A stretch of DNA of 64,000 nt from Pilaira anomala (GCA_025716855.1 JAIXMQ010000004.1:744001-808000), one strand, 5' to 3'; shown: positions 26,166-38,942, counted from the first letter of the stretch. Notes: generated from the sequence alone by a model not told the origin. Translations and numbers: made by a program.

Positions 26166-27130
26166 ATGCAAAACTTTAGCGAATTTATTACTAATAGAGA
26201 AATTATTTTAGATAATGATTATATGGAAGTAGATGAGGAAGAGGAAATTGAAATTGACCATTTTAATTTGAGTAAAGAATGGGTTGAGAAAAATAAAACA
26301 AATTGGCAATTCATTATCTTGTGTACATGAATTTATGGATGTTGATGCACCAGAAGAAATCAAAGATGAAGATTCATTTGGCGATGCATTTCTTTTTGCA
26401 GAGCCAATGCCATTAAAGAAAAAGCACAAGACTCCTGTAGCTAAAACTCGAGGTTCTTACAGGAAATATACTGTTGAACAAATTGAAAAACTCTTTGATT
26501 TAATCATTGAAGAAGGCTTTACTACCAAAGATGCAGCTTTAGTCACTGGGATTAATATTCGTACTGATCAAAATTATGTAAAAACGTATAATAATTATCC
26601 GCAGAAACCACTTCCAGGATCATATAACAAACCTCGTGGAAGACCTTGTTCAAAGTTAACTAAGAAACATTCTAAATTTCGTGTTGACTATGTCAAAAAA
26701 GAATACTACTGCTGTATCAGATGAGTTGAAGTTAAAACTTTGTGAGAAATTTGAGGGTTTGAAAATCTCTATTTCTGCCATTCACAAACATTTAGTACAT
26801 AGACATACCATTACTTTAAAGAAACTTAAAAAGATACCAGCAGCGAGAAATTCTGACAGAGTAATAGCATTGCGAAAAGTGATTGTTGAGCAGTATAAGA
26901 GTGATACAGCCATGGATTTTTCCAATAATTGTGTTTTCATTGATGAAGCAGGTTTCAATTTACATACTCAGAGAAACCACGGCCGTTCATTAAAAGGCAC
27001 ACCTGCAAAGAGCACTGTACCAACTGGCATTTACAATTTTAGGTGCAATTTCTCAAGCAGGTATCATATTGTTTTATGGTGACTCGGTTTCGTCTTTTTT
27101 TCTGTCTGTTCCGGTTCACTTATTGTATTG
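26166..27130 (+). pseudogene. Truncated, frameshifted Tc1/mariner-type transposase
   Basis: Begins MQNFSEFITNREIILDND in frame, then changes frame several times. Readable blocks include a helix-turn-helix region (KYTVEQIEKLFDLIIEEGFT, KDAALVTGINIRT) and a spacer with PGSYNKPRGRPCSKLTKKHS. The start of the DDE domain follows: SISAIHKHLVHRHTITLKKL, AARNSD, VFIDEAGFN (first catalytic Asp), GRSLKGTPAKS. A frame change near 27030 splits it, after which GAISQAGIILFYGDS reads in another frame and coding ends. The second Asp and final Asp/Glu regions are missing. This matches the DDE_3 (IS630/Tc1) transposases I know to be common in Mucoromycota. Confidence 0.75.
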
Positions 27131-27478
27131 TTTTTGTTACACCCAGTTCTTCAACATACATAAAATCAAACATTCTTTTATTTTTTTTTATTTTCTTCTT
27201 TCCTATTTTTTCACCTATATCTTTTATTCTCATTTCTTTCTAAAACCTTTCTTATCATTTATTATATCTCAATTAATACCAACAATTATTTTGGTTAGTT
27301 TATTTTATTTATTAACATATTCAAATTACTCTCTTCTAATAATTTGTTAAATTTTATTAGTTGGTAAAAATAAATCATAGTTAAAACAAAGTCCATTAAA
27401 CAATATTCAAAAAAACAGTATTTAAACCGTGACTGTAAAAATAACGAGCACCACCGATTTTAATGCAAAAGCAACTAC
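27131..27478. other. Intergenic 3' of transposase remnant
   Basis: Pyrimidine-rich tract (about 27150-27270), then AT-rich sequence to the convergent Hsp70-like stop codon. No coding signal. Confidence 0.5.
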
Positions 27479-29585
27479 TTAACATCGAGCCAGATACAAT
27501 GGTACACCTACTTCTTTACCTCGTTCATCCGTGATAACTTCTTGGTGATCTCCTAATTTGACATATGAACTAAATACATCAGGCACATCTTCTTGACCTA
27601 CTATCTTTGCTGAAAATTTAAGTGAGCAAGAATGAAACTTAGGTTGTATAGAGACCATGATAGGTACGTAGCTATCTACTAAGAGGTTTCTGGAACTAAA
27701 ATCGATATCAAAAGAGCACATGGCTTCCCAGCTATCAGATCCAGAATGGAGTGTTTTGTTCGGATGCATACCTTCTAGACTCGAAACTTTTCCTATATCT
27801 AATTTGAAATAACTATGGTTTACCATGTATATATATATTTTTTTTAAATATAGTTATATCTCAAATTTGTACTTACAGATTTTGAGGAACTTGTCTTTGA
27901 TATTCTCTGTTATTTTCAAATAAATTAATCTTTTTACTCCACAACGGCTTATGATAGTTCCTTTTTCTAACAGCAAGAAAATAACATCCTCACTATCTTG
28001 ACTTTTTTCATCATTTTTTTCATCTTTATAAAAGGGAGATATATTTTCAGACTGGTATCCCTTTAGACAATAAAAATAAAAACCATAATTTTCATTTGAT
28101 ATTTGTTGCAATTCACCATCTTGGAAGCTTTTGTACACTGCTGATGACCTTTGATGAGCAATGGACTGTAAAAGTTGATTAGATAATTTGGGAAGAAATA
28201 AGGAACGCACTTCACTATCTTGTCCTTCATTTAACATATCTGAAAGAATGGTGTGAAACTTAGGATTGTTGTTGAAACAAATGACATTGAAGATAAATTC
28301 AATGTTTGTATAATGTCCAAAGAGATTATTGTTAATGAGTGAGGTTGCTACAAGTAATGCTATTTCTTGAAATACTGGTTGAAAGGAGATATCGATGATA
28401 TCTCTAACTGATAAATAAATCCCACATTTGCAATTACTGCTTAGCGGTACCCATTGTGTATCATCGAAATGAAAATGAGTATCTACTGAAAAGATCTAAA
28501 TACATATATATATATGTTTACTTGTTAGATTAGAACAATGCTTGGCTTACTGTACACGACTTGCCTTGTTTGAGATATACTGTTTAAAATATCCCATAAA
28601 GTCAATTCTAGTTTTGCGTGAAAACAATTCAAAAAGCATAAAATCATTGTATTCACAGTGCACATCACATAAGTGAATTATACCCGTATTGTTCAAGATG
28701 TTGTTCCACATATGTGTGCATAAAGAGTCATACAAATTTTCGATGGGAATGGTTTTGTCTTGAACTACAATTGATTCTTGTTCTCTTCCTTCTTTTAAGT
28801 CAAGGTCCGTAACGACTTGATTTAGTGTCAGTTGCACATAGTCGATATGCAATTGCGCTAAAACAAAGTAAGACTTGATTGGAATATTCAATTGCCACTC
28901 TTTTTGAAATAATGACAATAAACCCTTATCTTGTGTACTGATTCTTAATTTCTTTAAATCATCATTCTTCTGTAATAAACCGCTTTGATATACAAGGTCT
29001 CTAAAGTCTTTCTTGGTACCAACGATACGATTTAACAGAATCTTTTCGATTTGTATGTTGTAGCCAATCTTCAAATCCATATTGTTTTTGGGTAATTTAC
29101 TTGCGATAATTTCTTTTATGTAAGCGAGATACATTAAAATAAATAGTTTGATGTATTGTTTTTGCTGTATAGATACCATAATTTCATTAGGGCGACTATG
29201 TAATATATCACCCGACTGAATGGATCGATCTACAGGTTGCCAATTTGAAGGATCTTTTAGATACTTTTCGGCTAGCTGTATAAACCTAAAAGGAATATGT
29301 ATATTTAGACACTTAAAATATTTAATTCTTTTTTATTTATTTAACTTACTGTTCTTTTACATTTAAAGTTGTAACATCTGAAATTCGATAAAAACGTTCG
29401 AGTGGAGGAATTCTGTTGAAATTGATTTGGCTATGAAGTATAGGTAACATTTTATAAATATGTATAGTTACTTACGATTTATGAGAGATGAAAAAGGAGT
29501 TATCCAGTACCTTTTCAATGGCACCATTCTTGTCCACAAGTGTGTAAGATATTAAAGTAGAAGATAAAGAGATATCTATCAAATA

Positions 29586-29627
<42 letters not shown>

Positions 29628-31190
29628 ATGAGTCACCAAAATATAACAGCATCATAAAAGTATTTAACAACCTATGTTTAATATCGCATTTGGTCCTGAA
29701 TCTAAGAATATGGCTGAAGAGAAATCAACCTTATTTTCTTGAGAAATTAAACAGGGTGGGGAATGAACATCTGAATTTCGAATGGCATCAATAGCAAATA
29801 TACCACCACCTTCTATTAAATAGTGTTTAAAATCATGACTAGGATATTCCACACGATCTGTTTGAGTGATGGTTTCAGCCAATACATATTTACACGATTC
29901 TAAAATAGCTTGTACCCATGCAGCCCGAGTAAAATCTGGGCTTTCTTCATTAACGTAATTATCAAGCACCAAGTAAAAGCTGCAATCTGTTTTATTTCGG
30001 TTCGCAAGCAATTTGGTCATTGCTTGTAAAATATCTTTATTGCATTCTTGACAAATATCAAATATACACAGTGAATTTAAATAATTTGATTGCGACTCGT
30101 CTAACAGACATACTTCTTCCCCTGTGTTCCAAGGTGTCTTGAAAATGGATATATCTCTTTCCTGATTAAATATTTTCTACATATGTCCAAATATAATGTA
30201 TGTTATTATAATTTGTCTGACTAGAGTATCAAATTTCATTTGGTACCATTTTAGAGCCAATACTATTGTATATGTCCTCCACCATCATCTGTATGAGCTC
30301 ATATTCTTCATAGTTAGCTTCATTAGGAAACAACTTGTGTTTTAAAAGATGTGTCAAGTTTTTTTTAACGCTTTTATCCTCAAATAAAAGAACAGTTGAG
30401 TTTTTTACTTTTGGGTAAAGAAGTGGATCAGGAATATCGAATGGGTAACGCTGAGTTTCTATTAGCTTTAATTCAACAGATATTGTATTATTGTCAAGAG
30501 GATTGAGATTGCACATTATTCTATGTTCTCCTATCTTAAAATATTTAGCATAATCCAATGGTATACCAAAACGAACAGGACAATGTCTTTGAAAATGGTA
30601 AAATATAGCTTCTGTTGCAGTCAGAAATAAAAGTCTATCTTTGTGGTCATTTTCTGATATAAGTCTAGATTTTATAAAGATGGGACGTAATAATTCTTCT
30701 CTTATTTTGTAGTCCCATTCTGAAGGAATGACACAAACATAATGAACTGCGTCTAAATTTCCAACTACTTCTCCGTCATGTTGATTCAGCGTATTCTCTG
30801 TAATCAAGTGTATGAAATTTGATACTGCTTGTTTAAATAAAATATCACTGTCATCCCAGTTCTCCTTTCCCTTTGTAAATGCTTGATATAATTCATCTAC
30901 GCAATCGCTAATATGTATCCACCCTTTCTCTTGAAAATCTTCAGTTTTTAACAGCTTCTCTCTGTCTAAATAATCAACTGGGCTTTGGCTTCCCCAATAA
31001 GCAAATTGATTTGTTTGTGTATTGCACAAAAAAGAATCTTTCAATCTATAAATGATATATCTTTTCATTAAATCACTTTTTCTTTTTTAAAAAAATTATT
31101 TTTTACGTACTCTTGAAAGGAGGAAAATTGAAGCAATCTAGTGGCATTTGGTGCTAATACACAATTTATGGTTTTATTTCTTAAAACTAT
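27479..31190 (-). CDS. Divergent Hsp70-like (HSPA12-type) ATPase-fold protein
   Basis: Large multi-exon gene related to the Hsp70/actin-fold proteins I know to be expanded in Mucorales. The upstream visible exon (about 31190-31113) gives VLAPNATRLLQFSSFQE, joined in frame to LKDSFLCNTQTNQFAYWGS. The core block VHYVCVIPSEWDYKIREELL, then DRLLFLTATEAIFYHFQ, corresponds to the VPAxW...ER...SEPEAA region of such proteins. Further exons (30174-29700, 29580-29475, 29375-28550, 28500-27850, 27820-27479) continue a protein of about 1,000 aa ending VPLYLARC. I cannot find the N-terminal DFGTT phosphate loop, and the usual GGGT motif is absent (SSAIFLDSGPNAIL instead). It may be a non-ATPase relative or a 5'-damaged gene. 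Function unknown. Confidence 0.6.
29590..29625 (+). repeat. Poly(A) tract, about 36 bp
   Basis: Long A run inside an intron of the Hsp70-like gene, near the 3' splice site when read on the gene's strand. Confidence 0.85.
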
Positions 31191-32442
31191 TTTTAAAAAT
31201 ATGTCAACATACGTTTTTTCTTTTTTTAAAAAAAAATTGGATACTTGCTAAATATTACGCAATGACTGTATTTATGAAGATTGAATACCTCCCCCATAAT
31301 TATACTGGGTTGAATACAACACTGTAAAACTAAAGAAAAGAAGAAGAAGAAAGGAAATGTTGTCCCCTTGTTTAAATTTCAGGGTACTGGTTACATGTGT
31401 TACCTTGTCAAACAATTATTATTCCATTTTTGGGGCTGTGATCTCTCAAGGTAAAACTTAATTAATAGAGGGTACATCTGGTCTCAAAACGATTTGGTAG
31501 CTTTCTAAAATTGAGTCTATTCAAAAAAGAACTTCAACAATAAAGAAAAAACTACGCTTCAAAACTGGAAAGAACATTCCTACCTTCAAGCTCAAGTACC
31601 ACAGCCACATTTACAAGCGACAAGAGACCATTCAGTAGGGACTCTGGATAAAAGAGATCGAGGACGTACACACCGTTATAACTGTCCTCAGTACCTCCAA
31701 GCACTCCGGTACACATATGAATCAAAGGAATGGTCCCAACGAGTTTACTTATCATCCAAGAGGGATGATGCAAATATTTTTTTAGAAGAATGAATGATTA
31801 AAAAGGGTTTATAAATGCATGAGATTTTGTTGTACCACATTTGTTGGGTATTTTTTCATCTCAGGCATAAAATTCAAAGTAATCCAGTGACGAGAAAAAA
31901 AAAACTTATCTAAAATATATACTGATGGCAGTAATTATGTCTAAGCGGCTTTTCAGAAACAGTGGGCGGTCCAATAACATACATTACACATTCTGTTTCC
32001 CCGGATTTTAGTTTAGAAGATTCTTTCATGTAATAAGTTATTTGGGTCTTTTCTCATTAGTCCTTAAGGATCTACTTAAATAGACATATCGTAGTAAGTT
32101 TAAGAGTGTATATTTATTACCTCCTTTTTTAAATAGAGGATTCGGTAAGATAGTCTTCAACTAACATTGAGCCATTTCAACAAACATTACTTTTCCATCA
32201 TCCAGTTACTTTGTAATATTCTGTCTTGAGTTGAACCAACCACATATGGAAGTACTTGACTATTTTTTTTTTTTTTCAATCACCGTATGTATAACAATAG
32301 GCTTTTGATCTTATAAAAATGTGTATCTCTTCCATCAAATATCTTGTGTGACGATTTTGTGACCCTAAACAATAGAGAATAAAGGGGGTATGAAAAAATA
32401 AAAAATAAAAAATTGATTTCAACCTTTTTACTATTTATCATC
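31191..32442. other. Intergenic with possible Tc1-like transposase debris
   Basis: On the plus strand, 31405-31550 reads in broken frames as FHFWGCDLSR / GAVISQGKT, then LIEGTSGLKT. This resembles the WGAxSxxGxxxLxxIEGTxxxxxY stretch of Tc1-type transposases. On the minus strand, 31773-31552 is open (MCTGVLGGTEDSYNGVYVLD) without a recognised domain. The rest is AT-rich. The 5' end of the Hsp70-like gene may also lie here. Confidence 0.3.
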
Positions 32443-33448
32443 ATGTCCATCACTTCACCTCTATACCCACCTAATATAAACAATGCAACTGCACATAGTC
32501 ATCCAGGATTATATGAATATTTGGCTGAACTTGTTTCTAAACGTGTAGCAACAATAAAATATATTCGAAAGGCTCATGAAGGAAATACCCATTGGTTCAA
32601 TACCATTTTATTGACTAGAGAAAGTTTAGCAGAAATGTATCCCAACTCAAAAATGGTCAAAAGGTAATGAACAAAAAGAGAAAGATACGCCAAGATGATG
32701 TCTAATGTTAAAAAAAAAAAACTAGAACCTATAATTTTTATGCATTGGGTTTATCGTTAGGTGCTATATTGGACATTACGAATCCAGTGGATTACATAAA
32801 GGCACTCAGTCAAATCATGAGTGAATTCGAAAGACATACTAACGATGACTCGAAACAGAAAATGGTAAAAAAAAAAAAAAAAAAAAAAAGATTTTATATG
32901 AGGAAAATGGTATTGAAATTTAACCTTTTAAAAAAGAAAAACATTTTTAGAAAGGCGAAATCAAAAGACGATCATAACTATTTAGATAATACAGGCGATT
33001 ATGGATACTTGATTTTACCTCATATTGTAAGTTTATAATATGGAAAAGAGAAAAGATACCAATCCCAACTTTTTTTTTTTAAAAAAAAAAAATAGCCTTT
33101 TGAAATGGATTATTTTGAAACGTTCTTTACATTAATTGATATTATGGCAGAAGCATATTATAAATTACTTGTAGGTACAGAAGGACCTATTTGTACACAA
33201 GCTTATTTTGAGCTGGTTCTCAAATGTGATGGCAAATTCAAGGTAAAAGAGAGAAATAAGAAATTCTTGAATATTGTTTTTAACTTGTGATTTTATTATA
33301 GAAAATTGTGACAATGGTTACAAAAGAGTTGGATTTATTAGCAAGACATGCGATCAAAGAAGAACTTAAACTTATTGATCCAATGTGTCAATTCAATGCC
33401 AAGGTTTCTTCGCCTATTGAATTTGATCCTGCTTCCACTGATGTTTAA
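32443..33448 (+). CDS. Conserved-looking protein of unknown function
   Basis: I do not recognise this protein. It starts MSITSPLYPPNINNATAHSH. Exons then give HPGLYEYLAELVSKRVATIK, WFNTILLTRESLAEMYPNSK, YNFYALGLSLGAILDITNPV, YGYLILPHIPFEMDYFETFF, LIDIMAEAYYKLLVGTEGPI and MVTKELDLLARHAIKEELKL, ending EFDPASTDV. It appears soluble and largely helical. Short introns follow the local style. The third splice junction (after SKQKM, near 32865-32950) is a problem: joining ATG|gta to the only good TAG breaks the frame, while reading straight through keeps it open, so this segment may be retained or the poly(A) length may be wrong. Lies 150 bp upstream of PAH1, same strand. Confidence 0.6.
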
Positions 33449-33599
33449 AAAATGGAGTTTTAAACATTTTTTTTTTAATTTTAACTAAAAAAAAAAAAAA
33501 AAAAACGATTCCTTTTTCTTCTTTCTCTTTTACACACTTTTTTAATTACAAATAATAACAATAATAATACTCTATAACACTACTCTATAATACAAACAT

Positions 33600-36500
33600 A
33601 TGGATTACGTCGGTAAAATTGGTAGTATATTTACCTCCTTAAATAACTTTTATAATGATATCAACCCAGCAACATTGTCTGGAGCAATCGATATCATTGT
33701 AGTTGAACAAAAAGATGGTGAACTCGCTACATCCCCATTTCATGTTAGATTTGGTAAATTATCTGTACTCTTACCACAAGAAAAAAAGGTAAAATAGTTA
33801 GTACATGACAGCTTTTGGGTTTAATAATGTACAAACATGCAGCATTGATGCTTTCGGAGTTTAGGATCTTGAGTTTTTTTTTTTTGGGGTTTATATAATA
33901 AAAAAATATCATGCTTATTATATTGAATATAGGTTGAAATTGAAGTCAATGGAGAAAAAGTCCCTTATTTAATGAAAGTAGGTGAAGCAGGTGAAGCATT
34001 TTTTGTATTTGAAACAGATCATGAAGTACCAGAGGAATTTCAAACTTCTCCTTTACTGCAAGCTGTACCAGATAATAGGTCCGATCATGAGGTAAAAAAA
34101 AAAAAGATGTATACATTTTATAGTCTCCCCCAACTTTTGTTCTTTTTCTTAATAATAGCATTCTATTTAAAACAGGAACCTCCATTTCTTGATATTAGTG
34201 ATAAAAAAGAAACGAAAGGTTACTATTATAGAAAAAAAAAAGTAATAGTATACATATACATAAAAACTAAACATATACATCAAGTAGATACTAATAATAA
34301 ACAACCAAAAGAAAATGATACTTTTGATGATGATGACGATAAAGAACATCCTATTCCAGCAGAACTTCAATCACCTAAAATGATAATTGAAGAACACATG
34401 GATAAAGTAGTCACCAAACTTACGCCAGAGACAAAAAACACCTTGTATTCAATGAAAGATGGCTCCACTCTACTTGAACGTGAACTACCTGAATCCATCA
34501 CAACAACAACACTTGTCAAAGAGCAATTTATAGTTAGACCTTTAGATGGAAATATTCATAGTCAATGGATGGATGTCACAAATACCTTGGTAGAAGCTCC
34601 TGAATTAAATTCACTTGAAAATCCTTCTTCTTCTTCTTCTTCTTCTGCTCATATCAATCATGACCCTATTCATGCACCGGCTGAAAAGGAATCCATCATG
34701 CTGGATATTTCAGGTTACAAAACACAAAATGACGATCCTCATGCCAATGATCTTGACGAGCATGAGACATCTACAGTTACACAAGAAACACATTATAAAC
34801 CAACTACTACTACTAACTGGGGTTGGGGTAATAAAAAAGCACACCCACAAAAAGAAGATGTGAATCAAGTTGTACCAGTCAAAGACCAAGAAGAAAAATA
34901 TACAAAAAACGAAGATGGTACTGTCAGATTAAAATCTGGCTTAACCTATCGTATTGAGATGAGTTTATGTGGATTTGCAGCATTTGGATACGACGAAGAT
35001 GAAAACAACTTGTTATTCAAAGACAAACAAGTGACTTATGATATGTTTGTACATTACCCGAGTATCTTGAACGATCCAAGACTTGTGTTTCGATATGAAG
35101 ATCATTATTATGCTGCAAATCATAATAATCCCTTATTCACTTCTTTATTAGTTTTTAAACGTCCGTTAGAAGAAAAAGATTCAGAATCAACCAAAGTATC
35201 TGACAGCAGAGAGACTTATTCTTATGGACGTGGATGGAGACAATGGTTAAGTAGATCTTCTACCGCAGATCCAATTGATTTAGTTGATCAAGGTACCAAT
35301 CATCATGAGGAAAATATGAATACAACTAAACAAGAAGAACCTGCTGTCAAGGATGAAACCACAACATTTACAACAACTACAAAAGCTACTTCTGTAGGTT
35401 GGTCTCCAGATCAACAGGATAATACTGAACCCAATACAGGTTTATTATTTCCAAAAAGAAAAATGTATGCAAAGACATTACGATTGACTTCTGAACAACT
35501 AAAGAACTTGAAATTAAAAAAGGGTGTGAATACAATTTCTTTTTCTGTTCAATCAGCTTATCAAGGTAAAGCGGCTTGTGTAGCTAAAGTGTTTTATTGG
35601 GATTACGATATTCAAGTAGTGATATCCGATATCGATGGTACCATTACCAAATCAGACGCTATGGGTCATTTAATGACCATGATTGGAAAAGATTGGACAC
35701 ATGCAGGTGTAGCTCGACTCTATACTGATATTTCGAATAATGGATACCAGTTCTTATACTTGACAAGTCGAGCTATAGGACAAGCAGATTATACTCGAGA
35801 TTATTTAAAACGTGTCTTACAAAACAATTATCAATTACCAGATGGACCTGTCATTATGTCACCTGATCGATTATTTACTTCTTTACATCGTGAAGTCATC
35901 ATTCGAAAGCCAGAAATGTTCAAAATGGCTTGCTTAAAAGATATTCAACGTTTATTTGGAGGTCGTGATCCATTCTATGCTGGATTTGGTAACCGTATCA
36001 CGGACGCTATTTCATATCGTAGTGTAAATGTACCTTCTTCTCGTATATTTACAATTGACCCACAAGGTAATGTCAAGCTTGAGCTCTTAACTGGATTCAA
36101 GTCTTCCTATGTCTATTTAAATGATATGGTCGATCAAATTTTTCCTCCGATTGATAAAACGATTGATGAAGAATACAATGATTACAACTATTGGAAGACA
36201 CCTATGCCTGAAATTGAGATACCCGAATTGGAAGAAGAAGGTCCTATGCCCACTTCTCCAAAGCCTAAACCCATTAAACCAGATCCGGCCAGTCTACCAA
36301 AAGATTCTGTAGTAGGTTATGTTCCTGAAAAACGTGGTTTACTTCGTAGCTTTAGAAGATCGTCTTCTTCTGTTAAATCACCACCGCCCACATCACGTTC
36401 TTCTTCTACTTCTACTGTAGGTGCTGTCATCAAGAAACCAACTGAAACTGCTCCATTAAAAAAAGTTACTTCTTTAACTCATATTGATTCGCTTAATTCT

Positions 36501-36809
36501 CCTGGATCTGAAAATGCAAGCGAAACTACTTCAGGCCCTACCTCTCCCATGTCATTACCGGATGACTTGTCTAGAGTCAAAAGTGATTCGGCTTCTGTAC
36601 GTCCTTCATCTTCTGGTATTATGAGTAAAGTGATAGGAGGTGTGTTTTCTAGAAAGACTTCTTCTACAACTGCGCCAGAACAAGTTAAAAAGCATGATGA
36701 AAAGAAACAAGACGATAAAAACCAGAATGATACAACCAAAGGGGATACACTAGAAGATTTTGATTCGGATATTGATGATTTGGATTTAGATGCTATTCCA
36801 TTTATATAA
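33600..36809 (+). CDS. PAH1: Lipin, Mg2+-dependent phosphatidate phosphatase
   Basis: Dephosphorylates phosphatidate to diacylglycerol, controlling the balance between storage lipid and phospholipid and nuclear-membrane growth. N-LIP is split by an intron (exon 1 33600-33788, exon 2 from 33933): MDYVGKIGSIFTSLNN, INPATLSGAIDIIVVEQ, SPFHVRFGKLSVLL, VNGEKVPYLMKVGEAGEAF. C-LIP carries the HAD catalytic DIDGTITKSD (about 35627-35656), then TSRAIGQADYTRDYL and GNRITDAISYRSV. Long Ser/Thr/Pro-rich linkers suit phosphoregulation. The tail is acidic (LEDFDSDIDDLDLDAIPFI), reminiscent of the Nem1-Spo7-binding tail of yeast Pah1. A second intron (34092-34175) follows N-LIP. Confidence 0.96.
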
Positions 36810-37260
36810 ATAAATAAAAAAGAACATACTGCTGTGTATTATTATTACTATTTTTTGATAATTAAATTTTTCTGTAATTATCGTCTGCAATATTTCACTA
36901 TAGATTCCTATGATTGCTTTGAAGTTTTCTTCTATTGAAACTAGGTATTATGTATATACCAACTAGTACCAATTATAGAAGCATTCGCAAGTTGCAAATT
37001 TTACTGTATGAAAATTTATTCATGTCTATATTATATGATTGCACATAAGATATATATATGCACATGCACGATCTTTATTTTTCTGTCTTAACATGTAGTT
37101 TAAAAAGAACGAAATCCTACAAAGTTACCATGGTAATACTATTACATAAGAGCACAAATAGTTATAAAGTAATATGACAGCTGCTTAGGTACCCGTTACT
37201 TGAAAAATATTCTCTTTTCATAAGCATAAAAAGTACTTATTTAGGACCTTTTGAAAAACG

Positions 37261-37300
<40 letters not shown>

Positions 37301-37344
37301 GGGTGACATTTTATTTATGGAAAGGAAATTTAGGTTGGTGTCAT
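36810..37344. other. Intergenic with 38-bp poly(A)
   Basis: PAH1 3' flank. Long A run at 37261-37298. No gene recognised. Confidence 0.5.
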
Positions 37345-38010
37345 TTAATTATTCGCTTGACCAGAGGTATAATTTCTCTTTCCAAATTTCATTGGCAGAG
37401 CAGAATAAAAAGCTCCTTCTTTTTTCTTATCACACAAACGTGGCCAGCGGGATTCTTCAGCCCTAATAGAATGGTTCAAATAAAAATTAGTTGTTAAACA
37501 AGCAGACAAAGCATTATTTTTTTTTTCTATGTACCTACAATAAAAATTCCCATGATTTTGAACTGATATTGCTACTCGGGATCGCTTCTGACTATGTTCA
37601 ACAACATCGACTTTATAACTTTGGATAGTGTTAAGACTGGAATTATTTTTGTCGTATTTCTTATTGATTTCATTGATTTCCCCTTGAGAAAAGATATTCT
37701 TCCAGTTTTCGTCACCCAAGTCCAGAACTAAAGAACATACAGGGCTAATTCAAAAAAAAAAACAAGTTTCATTAAATGGACTTAAGTACAATGCTTAGCA
37801 TATCACTTACTGTTCGTAGTTTAGTTTCATACTAAACTCCTTCATAATATCTTCTACATAACTTTCTGTAGAAACAGCAGGAGTTTTACAGAATCAGCCG
37901 ACTTCCAGAACCTTTCTATTAGGAAATTTTCCTACTGTCCATTGGCGTGGAAGAGCATTTATTCTGTATAGCGAGCTATTTCCACTGGCTTTTTTTTTTT
38001 TTTTTTTATC
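37345..38010 (-). pseudogene. Multi-exon gene remnant of unknown family
   Basis: The minus strand reads in consistent blocks with plausible splice sites: ASGNSSLYRINALPRQWTVG, KFPNRKVLEVG, an in-frame stop, then TESYVEDIMKEFSMKLNYEQ (about 37990-37815). Next come VCSLVLDLGDENWKNIFSQG, EINEINKKYDKNNSSLNTIQ and KVDVVEHSQKRSRVAIS, and a last exon ending NYTSGQANN at 37345. The stop in the first block suggests decay, unless it is spliced out. I cannot name the family; it may belong to a mobile element or to a lineage-specific gene family. Confidence 0.4.
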
Positions 38011-38942
38011 GATAAAAAACCAGTTATCATTAGTTGTTCTTTTGCCTACAGTTTTACGCTTTTGATTTCAAGCACCTTTTTTAGCTTACGCGTGGTATAA
38101 GCTGAATCCGTTGTATACAGTCTTGAGTAATATCAGCTCTACATGCAAGTCACCCTATCTACTCAAGAGATTACACTATTACAATTTATATATACCTTGT
38201 GTCCGTTAAATAAACGGAGGTTTCTGCTGGTAAATTCTTGATACACCACAAAAAAAAAACTTCAAACCTGATGAATATAACTGCCTAGTCTATTTTAAAA
38301 AGAAACTTTGATATGAAAAAAAAACACGTTAAAATTTATTATACAAAAGAACTAATTCTTTGTGATGTATTTATTATATCTCTGATAAGTCTTACCATAG
38401 ATATCATGTAGTAAACATATTTTCAAAGTTATCTATCTCTTGAAACAATCCCTTGTTTTATTACATACAAAAGATTAAAGCGGCAGTGTAAAGAATACTC
38501 TAGTTTTTTTTTTTTAAAAAAAAAAGGAAAGAAAATGAAAGACCACTAGTTAAAGAAAAAAACGAATGACTAAATAAATAACCTATTTGCAATTTATCAT
38601 GTGGTGTGCCAAAAAAAAAATTATCAGTACAGATGTACAATAGAAAAAAATCGCAAGATCTGCTCAGTAAAAAAAAAAAAAAAAAAAAGAAAAAGATTAT
38701 ATCTGTTGCAAACGAAAAGATAATGAATAAACTGCATTTATCTTGTATAATCAAAGTGATCAACTATGCATCCTTTTCTTTTTTGTTATAATCACCAATA
38801 AAAACTAAAACTAAGGACCTATATAGTATAACTGATATTTTAATATCCTTTATAGATGATTATATATATTTTTATTTTCATTGTATACAATTTTTTTTTT
38901 TTTTTTAGAAAAAAAATGGGGGATATATTTTGTATTTATCAT
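38011..38942. other. Intergenic: allantoinase 3' flank
   Basis: AT-rich with A runs (for example 38669-38688) and T runs. No gene recognised. Confidence 0.5.

Noticed and set aside
29581..29640. Poly(A) in the Hsp70-like gene as a retroposed mRNA tail
   Set aside because: The gene has many introns and the run lies inside one of them, so it is not a processed copy.
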